Assembly: GCA_037349315.1 (NCBI GenBank)
Contig: JBAIAC010000030.1
Location: 16,637,501 to 16,701,500 of the forward strand
DNA from: Chelydra serpentina
Taxonomy: Eukaryota; Chordata; Testudines; Chelydridae
DNA: 64,000 nt
Direction of reading: 5' to 3'
In this document: piece after piece, positions 48,706 through 60,483 of the stretch
Layout of the letters: every line of letters begins with the position of its first letter
Numbering within the stretch: the first letter of the stretch is position 1
Translations under genes and position numbers: made by a program
Notes under the pieces: model-generated
What the model saw: the letters and a program-made list of their open reading frames with translations, nothing else
The model's database searches: none
What the model was told of the DNA's origin: nothing

Positions 48706-49307
48706 ATCCAAGAAAAGATGGAATGCATGTGATGCTTCATTGAGAGGGACAAAGAGAAGCCATTAAAACTAAATAGTGTAGAGTTGAAGTCTGTGCAACA
48801 GTTTAATGCCCTGGGTCACTGTTGAGCTATGATGAATTTCCTGGATGCAGCTGTTAGGATCCCCATGATGAAGAGCAGTGGTTGTAAATGGAGGAAGTTG
48901 ACGGGAATTTTCTGCGATAAGAATATGCCAAGTACACTGTAAAGTGAATAAAAGTATGTGACTTGGCCAGCCGTGAGGTATGGGTCGGAATGCTGGCCAG
49001 TGAGGAGGAGAGAAGAACAACTGTTTCACACGGCCAAGATGAGAACGTTCAGGTGGATGCTGGGTAAGAGGAGAGCTGATAGACTATGCAGTGAAACAGT
49101 AGGAGCCATGATGTAGGGAGCCCCCATCACAGGAAAGCTGAGGGAATATCGATTGAGATGACTGTCATGTGAGATGACGAGATATGTTAAATCTTGGCCA
49201 GAGAGTAGAAGTGCTAGTAGTCAGAGAACAGAGACCATGAGTAAGACATAGAAAAAGGTGGATCAAGACTCTGAAGGAGAACCTGAAGAAGGTAGGTGTT
49301 ACCTTTG
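48706..49307 (+). mobile_element. LINE reverse-transcriptase remnant, unit 14
   Basis: Same fragment, with GCAGCTGTT at the LDADVR position. Confidence 0.8.
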
Positions 49308-49721
49308 TGGTATTTGACTCCTCATAAATCAAGCCCTTTCTGTCTTCTTTAATCATACTTCATTGCTCTTCTCAGAACTCTAATTTTAGTCAGCAAGGTA
49401 CCCAGGAATGAGTGCAGTCATATAGGACCATACAGCAAGGAAGCACATGGACTGCTCCATTGCTATTCCCAAGCGTAGTGGGTGCATGAGACCCCAAAGG
49501 GGTGGCACAGGGAATGTTAGGACCATGGCTCTGCATCCACACTCGATGGCCAGCAGAAGGGGTTGGCGGTACAGTGGAGAATATGCTACACCCACCCATG
49601 AGGGAATTCGGAAGGGGCACACAATCCCACCTGGGCTATGGAGGGTCCCCTGGAATGCATGAAATTGAAAAGAAGGTAATTTTGTTAACATTAAAAATAT
49701 TGTTTCCTGTGCTCTTCCAAG

Positions 49722-50033
49722 ATACATCACTAAGACTGGTGAACGGACAGGACGGGTGTTCTGGCCGCGTTGAAGTCCATTACAGTGGAAGCTGGGGAAC
49801 AGTCTGTGATGATGCCTGGGACATAAATGATGCAGAGGTTGTGTGCAGACAACTTGGGTGTGGGCAGGCCACTGAGGCTCCCATGAATGCCCGGTTTGGT
49901 CAAGGCTCCGGAAGTATCCTCCTGGATGACGTGCAGTGTAGAGGGAACGAATCCTCTCTGTGGCAGTGCTCACACCAGGGGTGGGGCACACATAACTGTG
50001 GCCACTCTGAGGACGCCAGTGTCATCTGCTCAG
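49722..50033 (+). CDS. DMBT1: SRCR domain exon, type II, unit 14
   Basis: Same protein as unit 7, with silent changes (CTAAGACTG, GGCCGCGTT). First SRCR after the long linker stretch. Eight cysteines, phase 1-1. Confidence 0.92.
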
Positions 50034-50516
50034 GTACTCGATTGCTCTTCTTTTTTTAACATGAATTGTATTTTAGGGGAATTACGTTCAAACTTTCCAC
50101 GTGGGAAATTCATCCTTATAGGGGATCCCAGGGGCAACTACAAGCAAGGAAGCACATGGAATGTGACTCCAATGAGTTCGGGATACCATGTTACCAAATG
50201 CTTTATATAGAGTCCTGCGAGCTCCACTCATCTCTGCTTCCATAAAATCCTATTTGCTCTGCAGCTTTGCAGTTGACTCTTTGGTTCTTCTGCAAGGGGG
50301 AATTAAACGGCAGGAAATGAAGAGGGACCTTGTGATACTTTCCCTCTTCCAGGCCCCCATCACACTGTTTTCACCACAGCAGCAATGGATCTAGCTTATT
50401 GCAATAGCACGTCAGGTGTAATTCTACTTTATTTTTTCCAGTAACTCAAAGTTTATTCAAACATCTCTTTTGTAAAGTATTTAATTTTGTCTTTTGTTTC
50501 TTTTTTTATTTACCAG

Positions 50517-50552
50517 CTTCTTTACCCACAACACAAGTGTCCATTACGACAT
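50517..50552 (+). CDS. DMBT1: Linker A (SID) exon, unit 14
   Basis: 36 bp, phase 1-1, A-SLPTTQVSITT. Third and last intact copy. Confidence 0.78.
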
Positions 50553-52729
50553 GTAAGTTTGTAGTCCTATTTAAACAGTGGCCTCTTATTGCACAGGCTG
50601 TCCTCTATTCCTGTCTCCACTGCTTTACAGAAACATACCTGCATTCCCAATGGAAAGAGCAGGTATCTGCAGAAGTAAAGCCATTTTCCTCTTCTCTTCC
50701 TTCCTTACCTATTTTCACAGTAGAAATTTTTTCCATAGTTGACTCCTTTCCCCATTCTTCTAAGCCCCTGTCTATGCTGGAGAGGGTTTGCACTGCCGTT
50801 AAGCAAGTACAGGTGAAAATTCTTACTTTAGATGAGGTTTACCAGTGCTAGCTCTGCTTCGTACCCAACGGTCTCACCCCCCAGGTAGGCACCTTTCTGG
50901 GCACATGGAGGGAAGCCTGTCACAGAGAGTAAATCAGCACATCGCACACCCAGCCTGGTTCTGCCCTCACTTGGGCTCTCACTTCGTAATGTTGAGGCTG
51001 CATCAGCTGGCTCCGGGTTCCTCACAGAGAAGGGTTTGTATTTTTTGCCCACACAACAGAGGGATTGACCATGAGCCTAGAGAGTGAAAAAAGCATTATT
51101 CGTGTTATACAAAATGTCAAATAATAAGATTTCCCAAGCTATTAGGATTGATTGACGAATAATAATGAAATGTATTGTAATTTGTATTGTAATTATTTGG
51201 ATGAGGACGCAAATTTCTGACTGGCTAGCACTCCAGCCTCTTGTGCTGCCTTTCTTCAGATGTGAAAAACCTTTATCCAGTTTGCACAATATTGTGACAA
51301 TTACTAATGTGGGGCCTTTATTTTCTTTCATGTACCTGGCCAGTTCCCCAAGAGCACACCGCATCCAAAACAACAGGTATTTATTAGTTGGGTTCAGTAT
51401 AATTATCAGAATTTTTCAACTCATATTTGACGGTGAGGGGCTGCTTCTCTAAAGCCCTTCCTTTAACCATGCTGGAAAGGATTTATCCTTTAGTGGTTCC
51501 ATTAAGGACAATCAGATGCCTTCCTCATACAAATACTCCCTCCGGAGAGAGTCCCACTGAAGTCTAATCACCTACGTGAGTGCTGCTCAACATGAGTAAG
51601 GGTTTCAGAGGCGGGTCTTGAGAGAGCATGTCCCAAGACGGATAACTGATGAATTGGCATAACACTGCTTGTGTTTATCAAATCACTTGCACATTCCCAT
51701 CACTTTTATGGTCTGTGTGTGGGTTAGTAGTAATGCTGAAGCACAGTGTTAGTATATGTTATTCGAAAATAATGTAATAATTAAATCAGAAACAATCTGC
51801 TTTGCAGTCTTAATCATATCACAATATCCACCTACAATCAAGGAAGTGAATGGCAGCATAAATGCAACGTATCCGTCGTGCCACATGGCCCTTTCCCCAA
51901 TGAGTCCACTGCAGCTGGCTATATCTCTCTAGTGGTCCTCTGGGAAGAGGGTGAATGCTGCTCCTGTCTCAGAGTCTGGGGCGCAGCCCTCCAGCTCTGT
52001 GGTTCAAGGTGCTTGTCCCCTTTTGGTGGGGTGTTAAAGTAATCCATCACAAAAAATCAATAGGCTTCTGAAGCCCACAGAAAGCAGTGTCCTAGGCCCT
52101 AAGGAAGCCAAAGAAGCCAGCTCCTTCTCTTTTCTGAGAGGGCTTGGGCAGCCAAGGCTCTCCAGCAGTTTTCCAGTCAGGAACCTCTTCTTCCAGGGAA
52201 CTGGGAGCTCTGACTTGCTTTCCTGCTGGCCTGAGCAGGGATCCTCCTTTTTAAGGGCCCACCCATATCGAGGCCTGACAAGCCTTACAGGTGTGTTGCA
52301 TTGAGGGTGATTGTGCCCAGAAGAGCTCTTTAATTATTTCCTGATGGAAGGTAGGGATCTGCCCCAAACCTCCATCCAGTCGTTTGTGAGCTCCAGTGAT
52401 GTCTGCTTCCATAAGACCGGATGCAAACTGCAAGGTTTGGAACTAAACCTTCAATTTTTCTGCATGGAGGAATGGGCAAATCCTGCTCCTAATGGAAAAA
52501 TGTGAATCGAACTGCATAAGAGGAAGGGGATTTTCCAGTGGTAATTTCCGCCCTCCAGCTCCCCATCCCATTGGTTTCCCCACAGCAGCAATGAGCTGTC
52601 TCATTGTACTAGCTCATCCCACATATAATTTTACTTTACCTTTTCCAGCAACTCATAAGATTTCTCTCTGTGTGTGTGTGTGTGTGTTGCATAAACTATT
52701 TAAAATGGTCTTTTATTTTCTTTCTGTAG

Positions 52730-52771
52730 TGCCACCTCCTCCACCTACCACACAAGAGCCCAGTACTACAA
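52730..52771 (+). CDS. DMBT1: Linker B (SID) exon, unit 14
   Basis: 42 bp, phase 1-1. Starts TG rather than TA, so the junction codon after linker A is TTG (Leu, silent against TTA). Then PPPPPTTQEPSTT. Confidence 0.8.
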
Positions 52772-53281
52772 GTAAGTGAGAGAATAGTATTCCTGTTTCC
52801 TTGCCTATTTGAAAACAGACCTGTAATTTCACAGTGTGTTTACTTGAGTCCTAGCTCCAGTGGTTTACATAGACATGACTACACTCCATAGTAAATCCAT
52901 AGTGCTCTACTCTGGTTTCTTACTAATCTGAGAGTGGGAAATTATTCTGGTGTCGTCTCCTTTTCAAATTCCTCTAAACCCTAATCTACACTGGGGAGGT
53001 TTTGTAGTTATTCACTTAGCAGCCCTGGCACAAATCCCTACTCTGGTTGTGCTGCACAGGGTCAAGTACCACTGAAGACTTTGGAATGCCTTACTCACCT
53101 AGATATATCCAGCCTTTGCTTTTCAAATGTCTGCCTTACCTTAGGACAGCCTTAGTGTTAGCACTAACTGAGTTTCAGTTAAATTTGTAGTGTGGTATAT
53201 ATTTTCCCTTTCTCTCTCTCTCTCTCTCTCCCTTTCAGGGATGCTATTTTAACATTTGTCTTCTTCTTTTTGTATTGCCAG

Positions 53282-53314
53282 CTATAGTTACCACACAAGA
53301 GATCAGTACAGCTA
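53282..53314 (+). CDS. DMBT1: Linker C (SID) exon, unit 14
   Basis: 33 bp, phase 1-1, T-IVTTQEISTA (Thr form, as in units 6, 7, 15 and 16). Confidence 0.78.
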
Positions 53315-53816
53315 GTAAGTCTTTTCTCACTCTTGCCTTACAGAATGTTCTTTTCAATATGTGATCCATGTTTAAATGCCTATTGAAGGGGAGCTCATAC
53401 ATTCAAAGTGGATTTGCTGAATTCTCTCTTCCATCTGTGTCCAGACTATACACATGTATTCTCATGGATATAGCAATATCTGCAGAAGCAAAAGCAATAT
53501 TTCTTAATCTGGCTTTCTTTTCTGTTTGTTCAGTAGAAAATTATTCTGGGGCAGCTATATTTCAGATTTTTCTAACTCATTGTCTAGTTCCATCATAAAT
53601 AATGGTGAGAACACAGCTGTGTATGTCCCTGTATATAGTATCCATGGTACCTTCCCTACCAGAGTTAATAATTTTATTTTAAGCTGAATTTCTGTACCTC
53701 TCCTTTTCATTTACCAGTGAACTGCTATGCCCGTCAAGTGTACTCAGGTGCTCAGCATTTCATTGTTCTTCACGTGCATGATATTTTATATGGATAACTA
53801 TTAGGGCTTAGAAATC

Positions 53817-54270
53817 ATCCAACGAAAGATGGAATGCATGTGATGCTTCATTGAGAGGAACAAAGAGAAGCCATTAAAACTAAATAGTGTAGAGTTGAAG
53901 TCTGTGCAACAGTTTAATGCCCTGGGTCACTGTTGAGCTATGATGAATTTCCTGGATGCGGATGTTAGGATCCCCATGATGAAGAACAGTGGTTGTAAAT
54001 GGAGGAAGTTGACGGGAATTTTCTGCGATAAGAATATGCCAAGTACACTGTAAAGTGAATAAAAGTATGTGACTTGGCCAGCCGTGAGGTATGGGTCGGA
54101 ATGCTGGCCAGTGAGGAGGAGAGAAGAACAACTGTTTCACACGGCCAAGATGAGAACGTTCAGGTGGATGCTGGGTAAGAGGAGAGCTGATAGACTATGC
54201 AGTGAAACAGTAGGAGCCATGATGTAGGGAGCCCCCCTCACAGGAAAGCTGAGGGAATATCGATTGAGAT
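53817..54270 (+). mobile_element. LINE reverse-transcriptase remnant, unit 15 (3'-truncated)
   Basis: The fragment stops at CGATTGAGAT, where the 514-bp deletion begins. The KRWIKTLKENL part is absent. Confidence 0.78.
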
Positions 54271-54318
54271 AGGTAATTTTGTTAACATTAAAAATATTGT
54301 TTCCTGTGCTCTTCCAAG

Positions 54319-54630
54319 ATACATCACTGAGACTGGTAAACGGACAGGACGGGTGTTCCGGTCGCGTTGAAGTCCATTACAGTGGAAGCTGGGGAACAGT
54401 CTGTGATGATGCCTGGGACATAAATGATGCAGAGGTTGTGTGCAGACAACTTGGGTGTGGGCAGGCCACTGAGGCTCCCATGAATGCCCGGTTTGGTCAA
54501 GGCTCCGGAAGTATCCTCCTGGATGACGTGCAGTGTAGAGGGAACGAATCCTCTCTGTGGCAGTGCTCACACCAGAGGTGGGGCACACATAACTGTGGCC
54601 ACACTGAGGACGCCAGTGTCATCTGCTCAG
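54319..54630 (+). CDS. DMBT1: SRCR domain exon, type II (Arg variant), unit 15
   Basis: Type II with G87R and S96T ([15 protein letters not shown]). N-E-S sequon kept. Eight cysteines, phase 1-1. The acceptor survives the nearby deletion. Confidence 0.91.
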
Positions 54631-55114
54631 GTACTCGATTGCTCTTCTTTTTTTAACATGAATTGTATTTTAGGGGAATTACGTTCAAACTTTCCACGTG
54701 GGAAATTCATCCTTATAGGGGATCCCAGGGGCAACTACAAGCAAGGAAGCACATGGAATGTGACTCCAATGAGTTCAGGATACCATGTTACCAAATGCTT
54801 TATATAGAGTCCTGCGAGCTCCACTCATCTCTGCTTCCATAAAATCCTATTTGCTCTGCAGCTTTGCAGTTGACTCTTTGGTTCTTCTGCAAGGGGGAAT
54901 TAAACGGCAGGAAATGAAGAGGGACCTTGTGATACTTTCCCCCTTCCAGGCCCCCATCACACTGTTTTCCCCACAGCAGCAATGGATCTAGCTTATTGCA
55001 ATAGCACGTCAGGTGTAATTGTACTTTATTTTTTCCAGTAACTAAAAGTTTATTCAAACATCTCTTTTGTAAAGTATTTAATTTTGTTTTTTGTTTTCCT
55101 TTTTTATTTACCAG

Positions 55115-55299
55115 CTTCTTCACCTTTCCTGGCACATGAAGGGGAGCCTGTCATAGAGAGTAAATCAGCACATCGCACACTCAGCCTGGTTCTGCCCTCA
55201 CTTGTAGTGTCACTTCGTAATTTTGAGGCTGCATCAGCTGGCTCCGGGTTCCTCACAGAGAAGGGTTTGTATTTTTTGCCCACACACCAGAGGGATTGA
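55115..55299 (+). pseudogene. Broken linker A exon, unit 15 (donor deleted)
   Basis: The linker A acceptor and first six bases (CTTCTT) remain, then the sequence jumps to what lies about 340 bp beyond the donor in unit 14 (CACCTTTCCTGG). No linker A donor is left. If the acceptor were used, the frame would run about 60 residues (starting ASSPFLAHEGEP) to a TGA at 55297-55299. Most likely the exon is skipped and SRCR joins linker B directly, which stays in frame. Confidence 0.65.
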
Positions 55300-56957
55300 C
55301 CATGAGCCTAGAGAGTGAAAAAAGCATTATTCATGTTATACAAATGTCAAATAATAAGATTTCCCAAGCTATTAGGATTGATTGATGAATAATAATGAAA
55401 TGTATTGTAATTTGTATTGTAATTATTTGGATGAGGACGCAAATGTCTGACTGGCTAGCACTCCAGCCTCATGTGCTGCCTTTCTTCAGATGTGAAAAAC
55501 CTTTATCCAGTTTGCACAATATTGTGACAATTACTAATGTGGGGCCTTTATTTTCTTTCATGTACCTGGCCAGTTCCCCAAGAGCACACCGCATCCAAAA
55601 CAACAGGTATTTATTAGTTGGGTTCAGTATAATTATCAGAATTTTTCAACTCATATTTGACGGTGAGGGGCTGCTTCTCTAAAGCCCTTCCTTTAACCAT
55701 GCTGGAAAGGATTTATCCTTTAGTGGTTCCATTAAGGACAATCAGATGCCTTCCTCATACAAATACTCCCTCCGGAGAGAGTCCCACTGAAGTCTAATCA
55801 CCTACGTGAGTGCTGCTCAACATGAGTAAGGGTTTCAGAGGCGGGTCTTGAGAGAGCATGTCCCAAGACGGATAACTGATGAATTGGCATAACACTGCTT
55901 GTGTTTATCAAATCACTTGCACATTCCCATCACTTTTATGGTCTGTGTGTGGGTTAGTAGTAATGCTGAAGCACAGTGTTAGTATATGTTATTCGAAAAT
56001 AATGTAATAATTAAATCAGAAACAATCTGCTTTGCAGTCTTAATCATATCACAATATCCACCTACAATCAAGGAAGTGAATGGCAGCATAAATGCAACGT
56101 ATCCGTCGTGCCACATGGCCCTTTCCCCAATGAGTCCACTGCAGCTGGCTATATCTCTCTAGTGGTCCTCTGGGAAGAGGGTGAATGCTGCTCCTGTCTC
56201 AGAGTCTGGGGCGCAGCCCTCCAGCTCTGTGGTTCAAGGTGCTTGTCCCCTTTTGGTGGGGTGTTAAAGTAATCCATCACAAAAAATCAATAGGCTTCTG
56301 AAGCCCACAGAAAGCAGTGTCCTAGGCCCTAAGGAAGCCAAAGAAGCCAGCTCCTTCTCTTTTCTGAGAGGGCTTGGGCAGCCAAGGCTCTCCAGCAGTT
56401 TTCCAGTCAGGAACCTCTTCTTCCAGGGAAAAGGGAGCTCTGACTTGCTGTCCTGCTGGCCTGAGCAGGGATCCTCCTTTTTAAGGGTCCACCCATATCG
56501 AGGCCTGACAAGCCTTACAGGTGTGTTGCATTGAGGGTGATTGTGCCCAGAAGAGCTCTTTAATTATTTCCTGATGGAAGGTAGGGATCTGCCCCAAACC
56601 TCCATCCAGTCGTTTGTGAGCTCCAGTGATGTCTGCTTCCATAAGACCGGATGCAAACTGCAAGGTTTGGAACTAAACCTTCAATTTTTCTGCATGGAGG
56701 AATGGGCAAATCCTGCTCCTAATGGAAAAATGTGAATCGAACTGCATAAGAGGAAGGGGATTTTCCACTGGTAATTTCCGCCCTCCAGCTCCCCATCCCA
56801 TTGGTTTCCCCACAGCAGCAATGAGCTGTCTCATTGTACTAGCTCATCCCACATATAATTTTACTTTACCTTTTCCAGCAACTCATAAGCTTTCTCTCTG
56901 TGTGTGTGTGTGTGTTGCATAAACTATTTAAAATGGTCTTTTATTTTCTTTCTGTAG

Positions 56958-56999
56958 TACCACCTCCTCCACCTACCACACAAGAGCCCAGTACTACAA
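56958..56999 (+). CDS. DMBT1: Linker B (SID) exon, unit 15
   Basis: 42 bp, phase 1-1, PPPPPTTQEPSTT, preceded by Val if it joins the SRCR directly. Confidence 0.8.
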
Positions 57000-57527
57000 G
57001 TAAGTGAGAGAATAGTATTCCTGTTTCCTTGCCTATTTGAAAACAGACCTGTAATTTCACAGTGTGTTTACTTGAGTCCTAGCTCCAGTGGTTTACATAA
57101 ACATGCCTACACTCCATAGTAAATCTGTAGTGCTCTACTCTGGTTTCTTACTAATCTGACAGTGGGAAATTATTCTCGTGTTGTCTCCTTTTCAAATTCC
57201 TCTAAACCCTCATCTACACTGGGGAGGTTTTGTAGCTATTCATGGAGCAGCCCTGGCACAAATCCCTACTCTGGATGTGCTGCACAGGGTCAAGTACCAC
57301 TGAAGACTTTGGAATGCCTTACTCACCTAGATATATCCAGCCTTTGCTTTTCAAATGTCTGCCTTACCTTAGGACAGCCTTAGTGTTAGCACTAACTGAG
57401 TTTCAGTTAAATTTGTAGTGTGGTATATATTTTCCCTTTCTCTCTCTCTCTCGCTCTATCTCTCTCTCTCTCTCTCCCTTTCAGGGATGCTATTTTAACA
57501 TTTGTCTTCTTCTTTTTGTATTGCCAG

Positions 57528-57560
57528 CTATAGTTACCACACAAGAGATCAGTACAGCTA
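57528..57560 (+). CDS. DMBT1: Linker C (SID) exon, unit 15
   Basis: 33 bp, phase 1-1, T-IVTTQEISTA. Next partner is linker C of unit 16; A plus CT gives Thr. Confidence 0.78.
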
Positions 57561-58062
57561 GTAAGTCTTTTCTCACTCTTGCCTTACAGAATGTTCTTTT
57601 TAATATGTGATCCATGTTTAAATGCCTATTGAAGGGGAGCTCATACATTCAAAGTGGATTTGCTGAATTCTCTCTTCCATCTGTATCCAGACTATACACA
57701 TGTATTCTCATGGATATAGCAATATCTGCAGAAGCAAATGCAATATTTCTTAATCTGGCTTTCTTTTCTGTTTGTTCAGTAGAAAATTATTCTGGGGCAG
57801 CTATATTTCAGATTTTTCTAACTCATTGTCTGGTTCCATCATAAATAATGGTGAGAACACAGCTGTGTATGTCCCTGTATATAGTATCCATGGTACCTTC
57901 CCTACCAGAGTTAATAATTTTATTTTAAGCTGAATTTCTGTACCTCTCCTTTTCATTTACCAGTGAACTGCTATGCCCGTCAAGTGTACTCAGGTGCTCA
58001 GCATTTCATTGTTCTTCACGTGCATGATATTTTATATGGATAACTATTAGGGCTTACAAATC

Positions 58063-58664
58063 ATCCAAGAAAAGATGGAATGCATGTGATGCTTCATTGA
58101 GAGGGACAAAGAGAAGCCATTAAAACTAAATAGTGTAGAGTTGAAGTCTGTGCAACAGTTTAATGCCCTGGGTCACTGTTGAGCTATGATGAATTTCCTG
58201 GATGCGGATGTTAGGATCCCCATGATGAAGAGCAGTGGTTGTAAATGGAGGAAGTTGACGGGAATTTTCTGCGATAAGAATATGCCAAGTACACTGTAAA
58301 GTGAATAAAAGTATGTGACTTGGCCAGCCGTGAGGTATGGGTCGGAATGCTGGCCAGTGAGGAGGAGAGAAGAACAACTGTTTCACACGGCCAAGATGAG
58401 AACGTTCAGGTGGATGCTGGGTAAGAGGAGAGCTGATAGACTATGCAGTGAAACAGTAGGAGCCATGATGTAGGGAGCCCCCATCACAGGAAAGCTGAGG
58501 GAATATCGATTGAGATGACTGTCATGTGAGATGACGAGATATGTTAAATCTTGGCCAGAGAGTAGAAGTGCTAGTAGTCAGAGAACAGAGACCAGGAGTA
58601 AGACATAGAAAAAGGTGGATCAAGACTCTGAAGGAGAACCTGAAGAAGGTAGGTGTTACCTTTG
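58063..58664 (+). mobile_element. LINE reverse-transcriptase remnant, unit 16
   Basis: Same fragment; ACCAGGAG replaces ACCATGAG (shared with unit 17), which removes one in-frame stop (RPGVRHRKRW). Confidence 0.8.
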
Positions 58665-59851
58665 TGGTATTTGACTCCTCATAAATCAAGCCCTTTCTGT
58701 CTTCTTTAATCATACTTCATTTCTCTTCTCAGAACTCTAATTTTAGTCAGCAAGGTACCCAGGAGTGAGTGCAGTCATATAGGACCATACAGCAAGGAAG
58801 CACATATCACAATATCCATCTACAATCAAGGAAGTGAATGGCAGCATAAATGCAACGTATCCATCGTGCCACATGGCCCTTTCCCCAATGAGTCCACTGC
58901 AGCTGGCTATATCTCTCTCGTGGTCCTCTGGGAAGAGGGTGAATGCTGCTCCTGTCTCAGAGTCTGGGGCGCAGCCCTCCAGCTCTGTGGTTCAAGGTGC
59001 TTGTCCCCTTTTGGTGGGGTGTTAAAGTAATCCATCACAAAAAATCAATAGGCTTCTGAAGCCCACAGAAAGCAGTGTCCTATGCCCTAAGGAAGCCAAA
59101 GAAGCCAGCTCCTTCTCTTTTCTGAGAGGGCTTGGGCAGCCAAGGCTCTCCAGCAGTTTTCCAGTCAGGAACCTCTTCTTCCAGGGAACATGGAGCTCTG
59201 ACTTGCTGTACTGCTGGCCTGAGCAGGGATCCTCCTTTTTAAGGGTCCACCCATATCGAGGCCTGACAAGCCTTACAGGTGTGTTGCACTGAGGGTGATT
59301 GTGCCCAGAAGAGCTCTTTAATTATTTCCTGATGGAAGGTAGGGATCTGCCCCAAACCTCCATCCAGTCGTTTGTGAGCTCCAGTGATGTCTGCTTCCAT
59401 AAGACCGGATGCAAACTGCAAGGTTTGGAACTAAACCTTCAATTTTTCTGCATGGAGGAATGGGCAAATCCTGCTCCTAATGGAAAAATGTCCTAGCTCC
59501 AGTGGTTTACATAAACATGCCTACACTCCATAGTAAATCTGTAGTGCTCTACTCTGGTTTCTTACTAATCTGACAGTGGGAAATTATTCTCGTGTTGTCT
59601 CCTTTTTAAATTCCTCTAAACCCTCATCTACACTGGGGAGGTTTTGTAGCTATTCATGGAGCAGCCCTGGCACAAATCCCTACTCTGGATGTGCTGCACA
59701 GGGTCAAGTACCACTGAAGACTTTGGAATGCCTTACTCACCTAGATATATCCAGCCTTTGCTTTTCAAATGTCTGCCTTACCTTAGGACAGCCTTAGTGT
59801 TAGCACTAACTGAGTCTCAGTTAAATTTGTAGTGTGGTATATATTTTCCCT

Positions 59852-59852
59852 T

Positions 59853-59895
<43 letters not shown>
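59852..59895. repeat. CT microsatellite before linker C, unit 16
   Basis: CT-rich tract broken by one CG, of a kind found in all units 50-100 bp upstream of linker C. Its length differs from unit to unit. Confidence 0.85.
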
Positions 59896-59896
<1 letters not shown>

Positions 59897-59947
59897 CCTT
59901 TCAGGGATGCTATTTTAACATTTGTCGTCTTCTTTTTGTATTGCCAG

Positions 59948-59980
59948 CTATAGTTACCACACAAGAGATCAGTACAGCTA
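59948..59980 (+). CDS. DMBT1: Linker C (SID) exon, unit 16
   Basis: 33 bp, phase 1-1, T-IVTTQEISTA: the only coding exon of this unit. Its final A gives N-T-S at SRCR 17. Confidence 0.76.
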
Positions 59981-60483
59981 GTAAGTCTTTTCTCACTCTT
60001 GCCTTACAGAATGTTCTTTTCAATATGTGATCCATGTTTCAATGCCTATTGAAGGGGAGCTCATACATTCAAAGTGGATTTGCTGAATTCTCTCTTTCCA
60101 TCTGTGTCCACACTATACACATGTATTCTCATGGATATAGCAATATCTGCAGAAGCAAATGCAATATTTCTTAATCTGGCTTTCTTTTCTGTTTGTTCAG
60201 TAGAAAATTATTCTGGGGCAGCTATATTTCAGATTTTTCTAACTCATTGTCTAGTTCCATCATAAATAATGGTGAGAACACAGCTGTGTATGTCCCTGTA
60301 TATAGTATCCATGGTACCTTCCCTACCAGAGTTAATAATTTTATTTTAAGCTGAATTTCTGTACCTCTCCTTTTCATTTACCAGTGAACTGCTATGCCCG
60401 TCAAGTGTACTCAGGTGCTCAGCATTTCATTGTTCTTCACGTGCATGATATTTTATATGGGTAACTATTAGGGCTTACAAATC

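Larger units (their letters stand above)
48496..53606 (+). repeat. Array unit 14 (SRCR type II, linkers A, B and C; mosaic)
   Basis: 5111 bp. Its 5' part resembles units 9-13 (GCAGCTGTT in the LINE), but SRCR and linker A are present. Within the intron between linkers B and C, about 52872-53019 matches the type I units instead of its type II neighbours. (TG)9 at 52669-52686. Confidence 0.9.
53607..57852 (+). repeat. Array unit 15 (SRCR type II, broken linker A, B and C)
   Basis: 4246 bp. Two private changes against unit 14: about 514 bp lost upstream of the SRCR (junction near 54270), leaving 48 bp before the exon; and about 367 bp lost inside linker A (shared with unit 17). (TG)8 at 56899-56914. 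Confidence 0.9.
57853..60273 (+). repeat. Array unit 16 (linker C only)
   Basis: 2421 bp, the smallest unit. It carries the same SRCR/linker A deletion junction as units 8-13 (about 58802-58808). A further deletion of about 344 bp joins AAAAATGT to CCTAGCTCC near 59490, removing linker B and the TG tract. It has a long CT tract (about 59852-59895). Confidence 0.9.
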
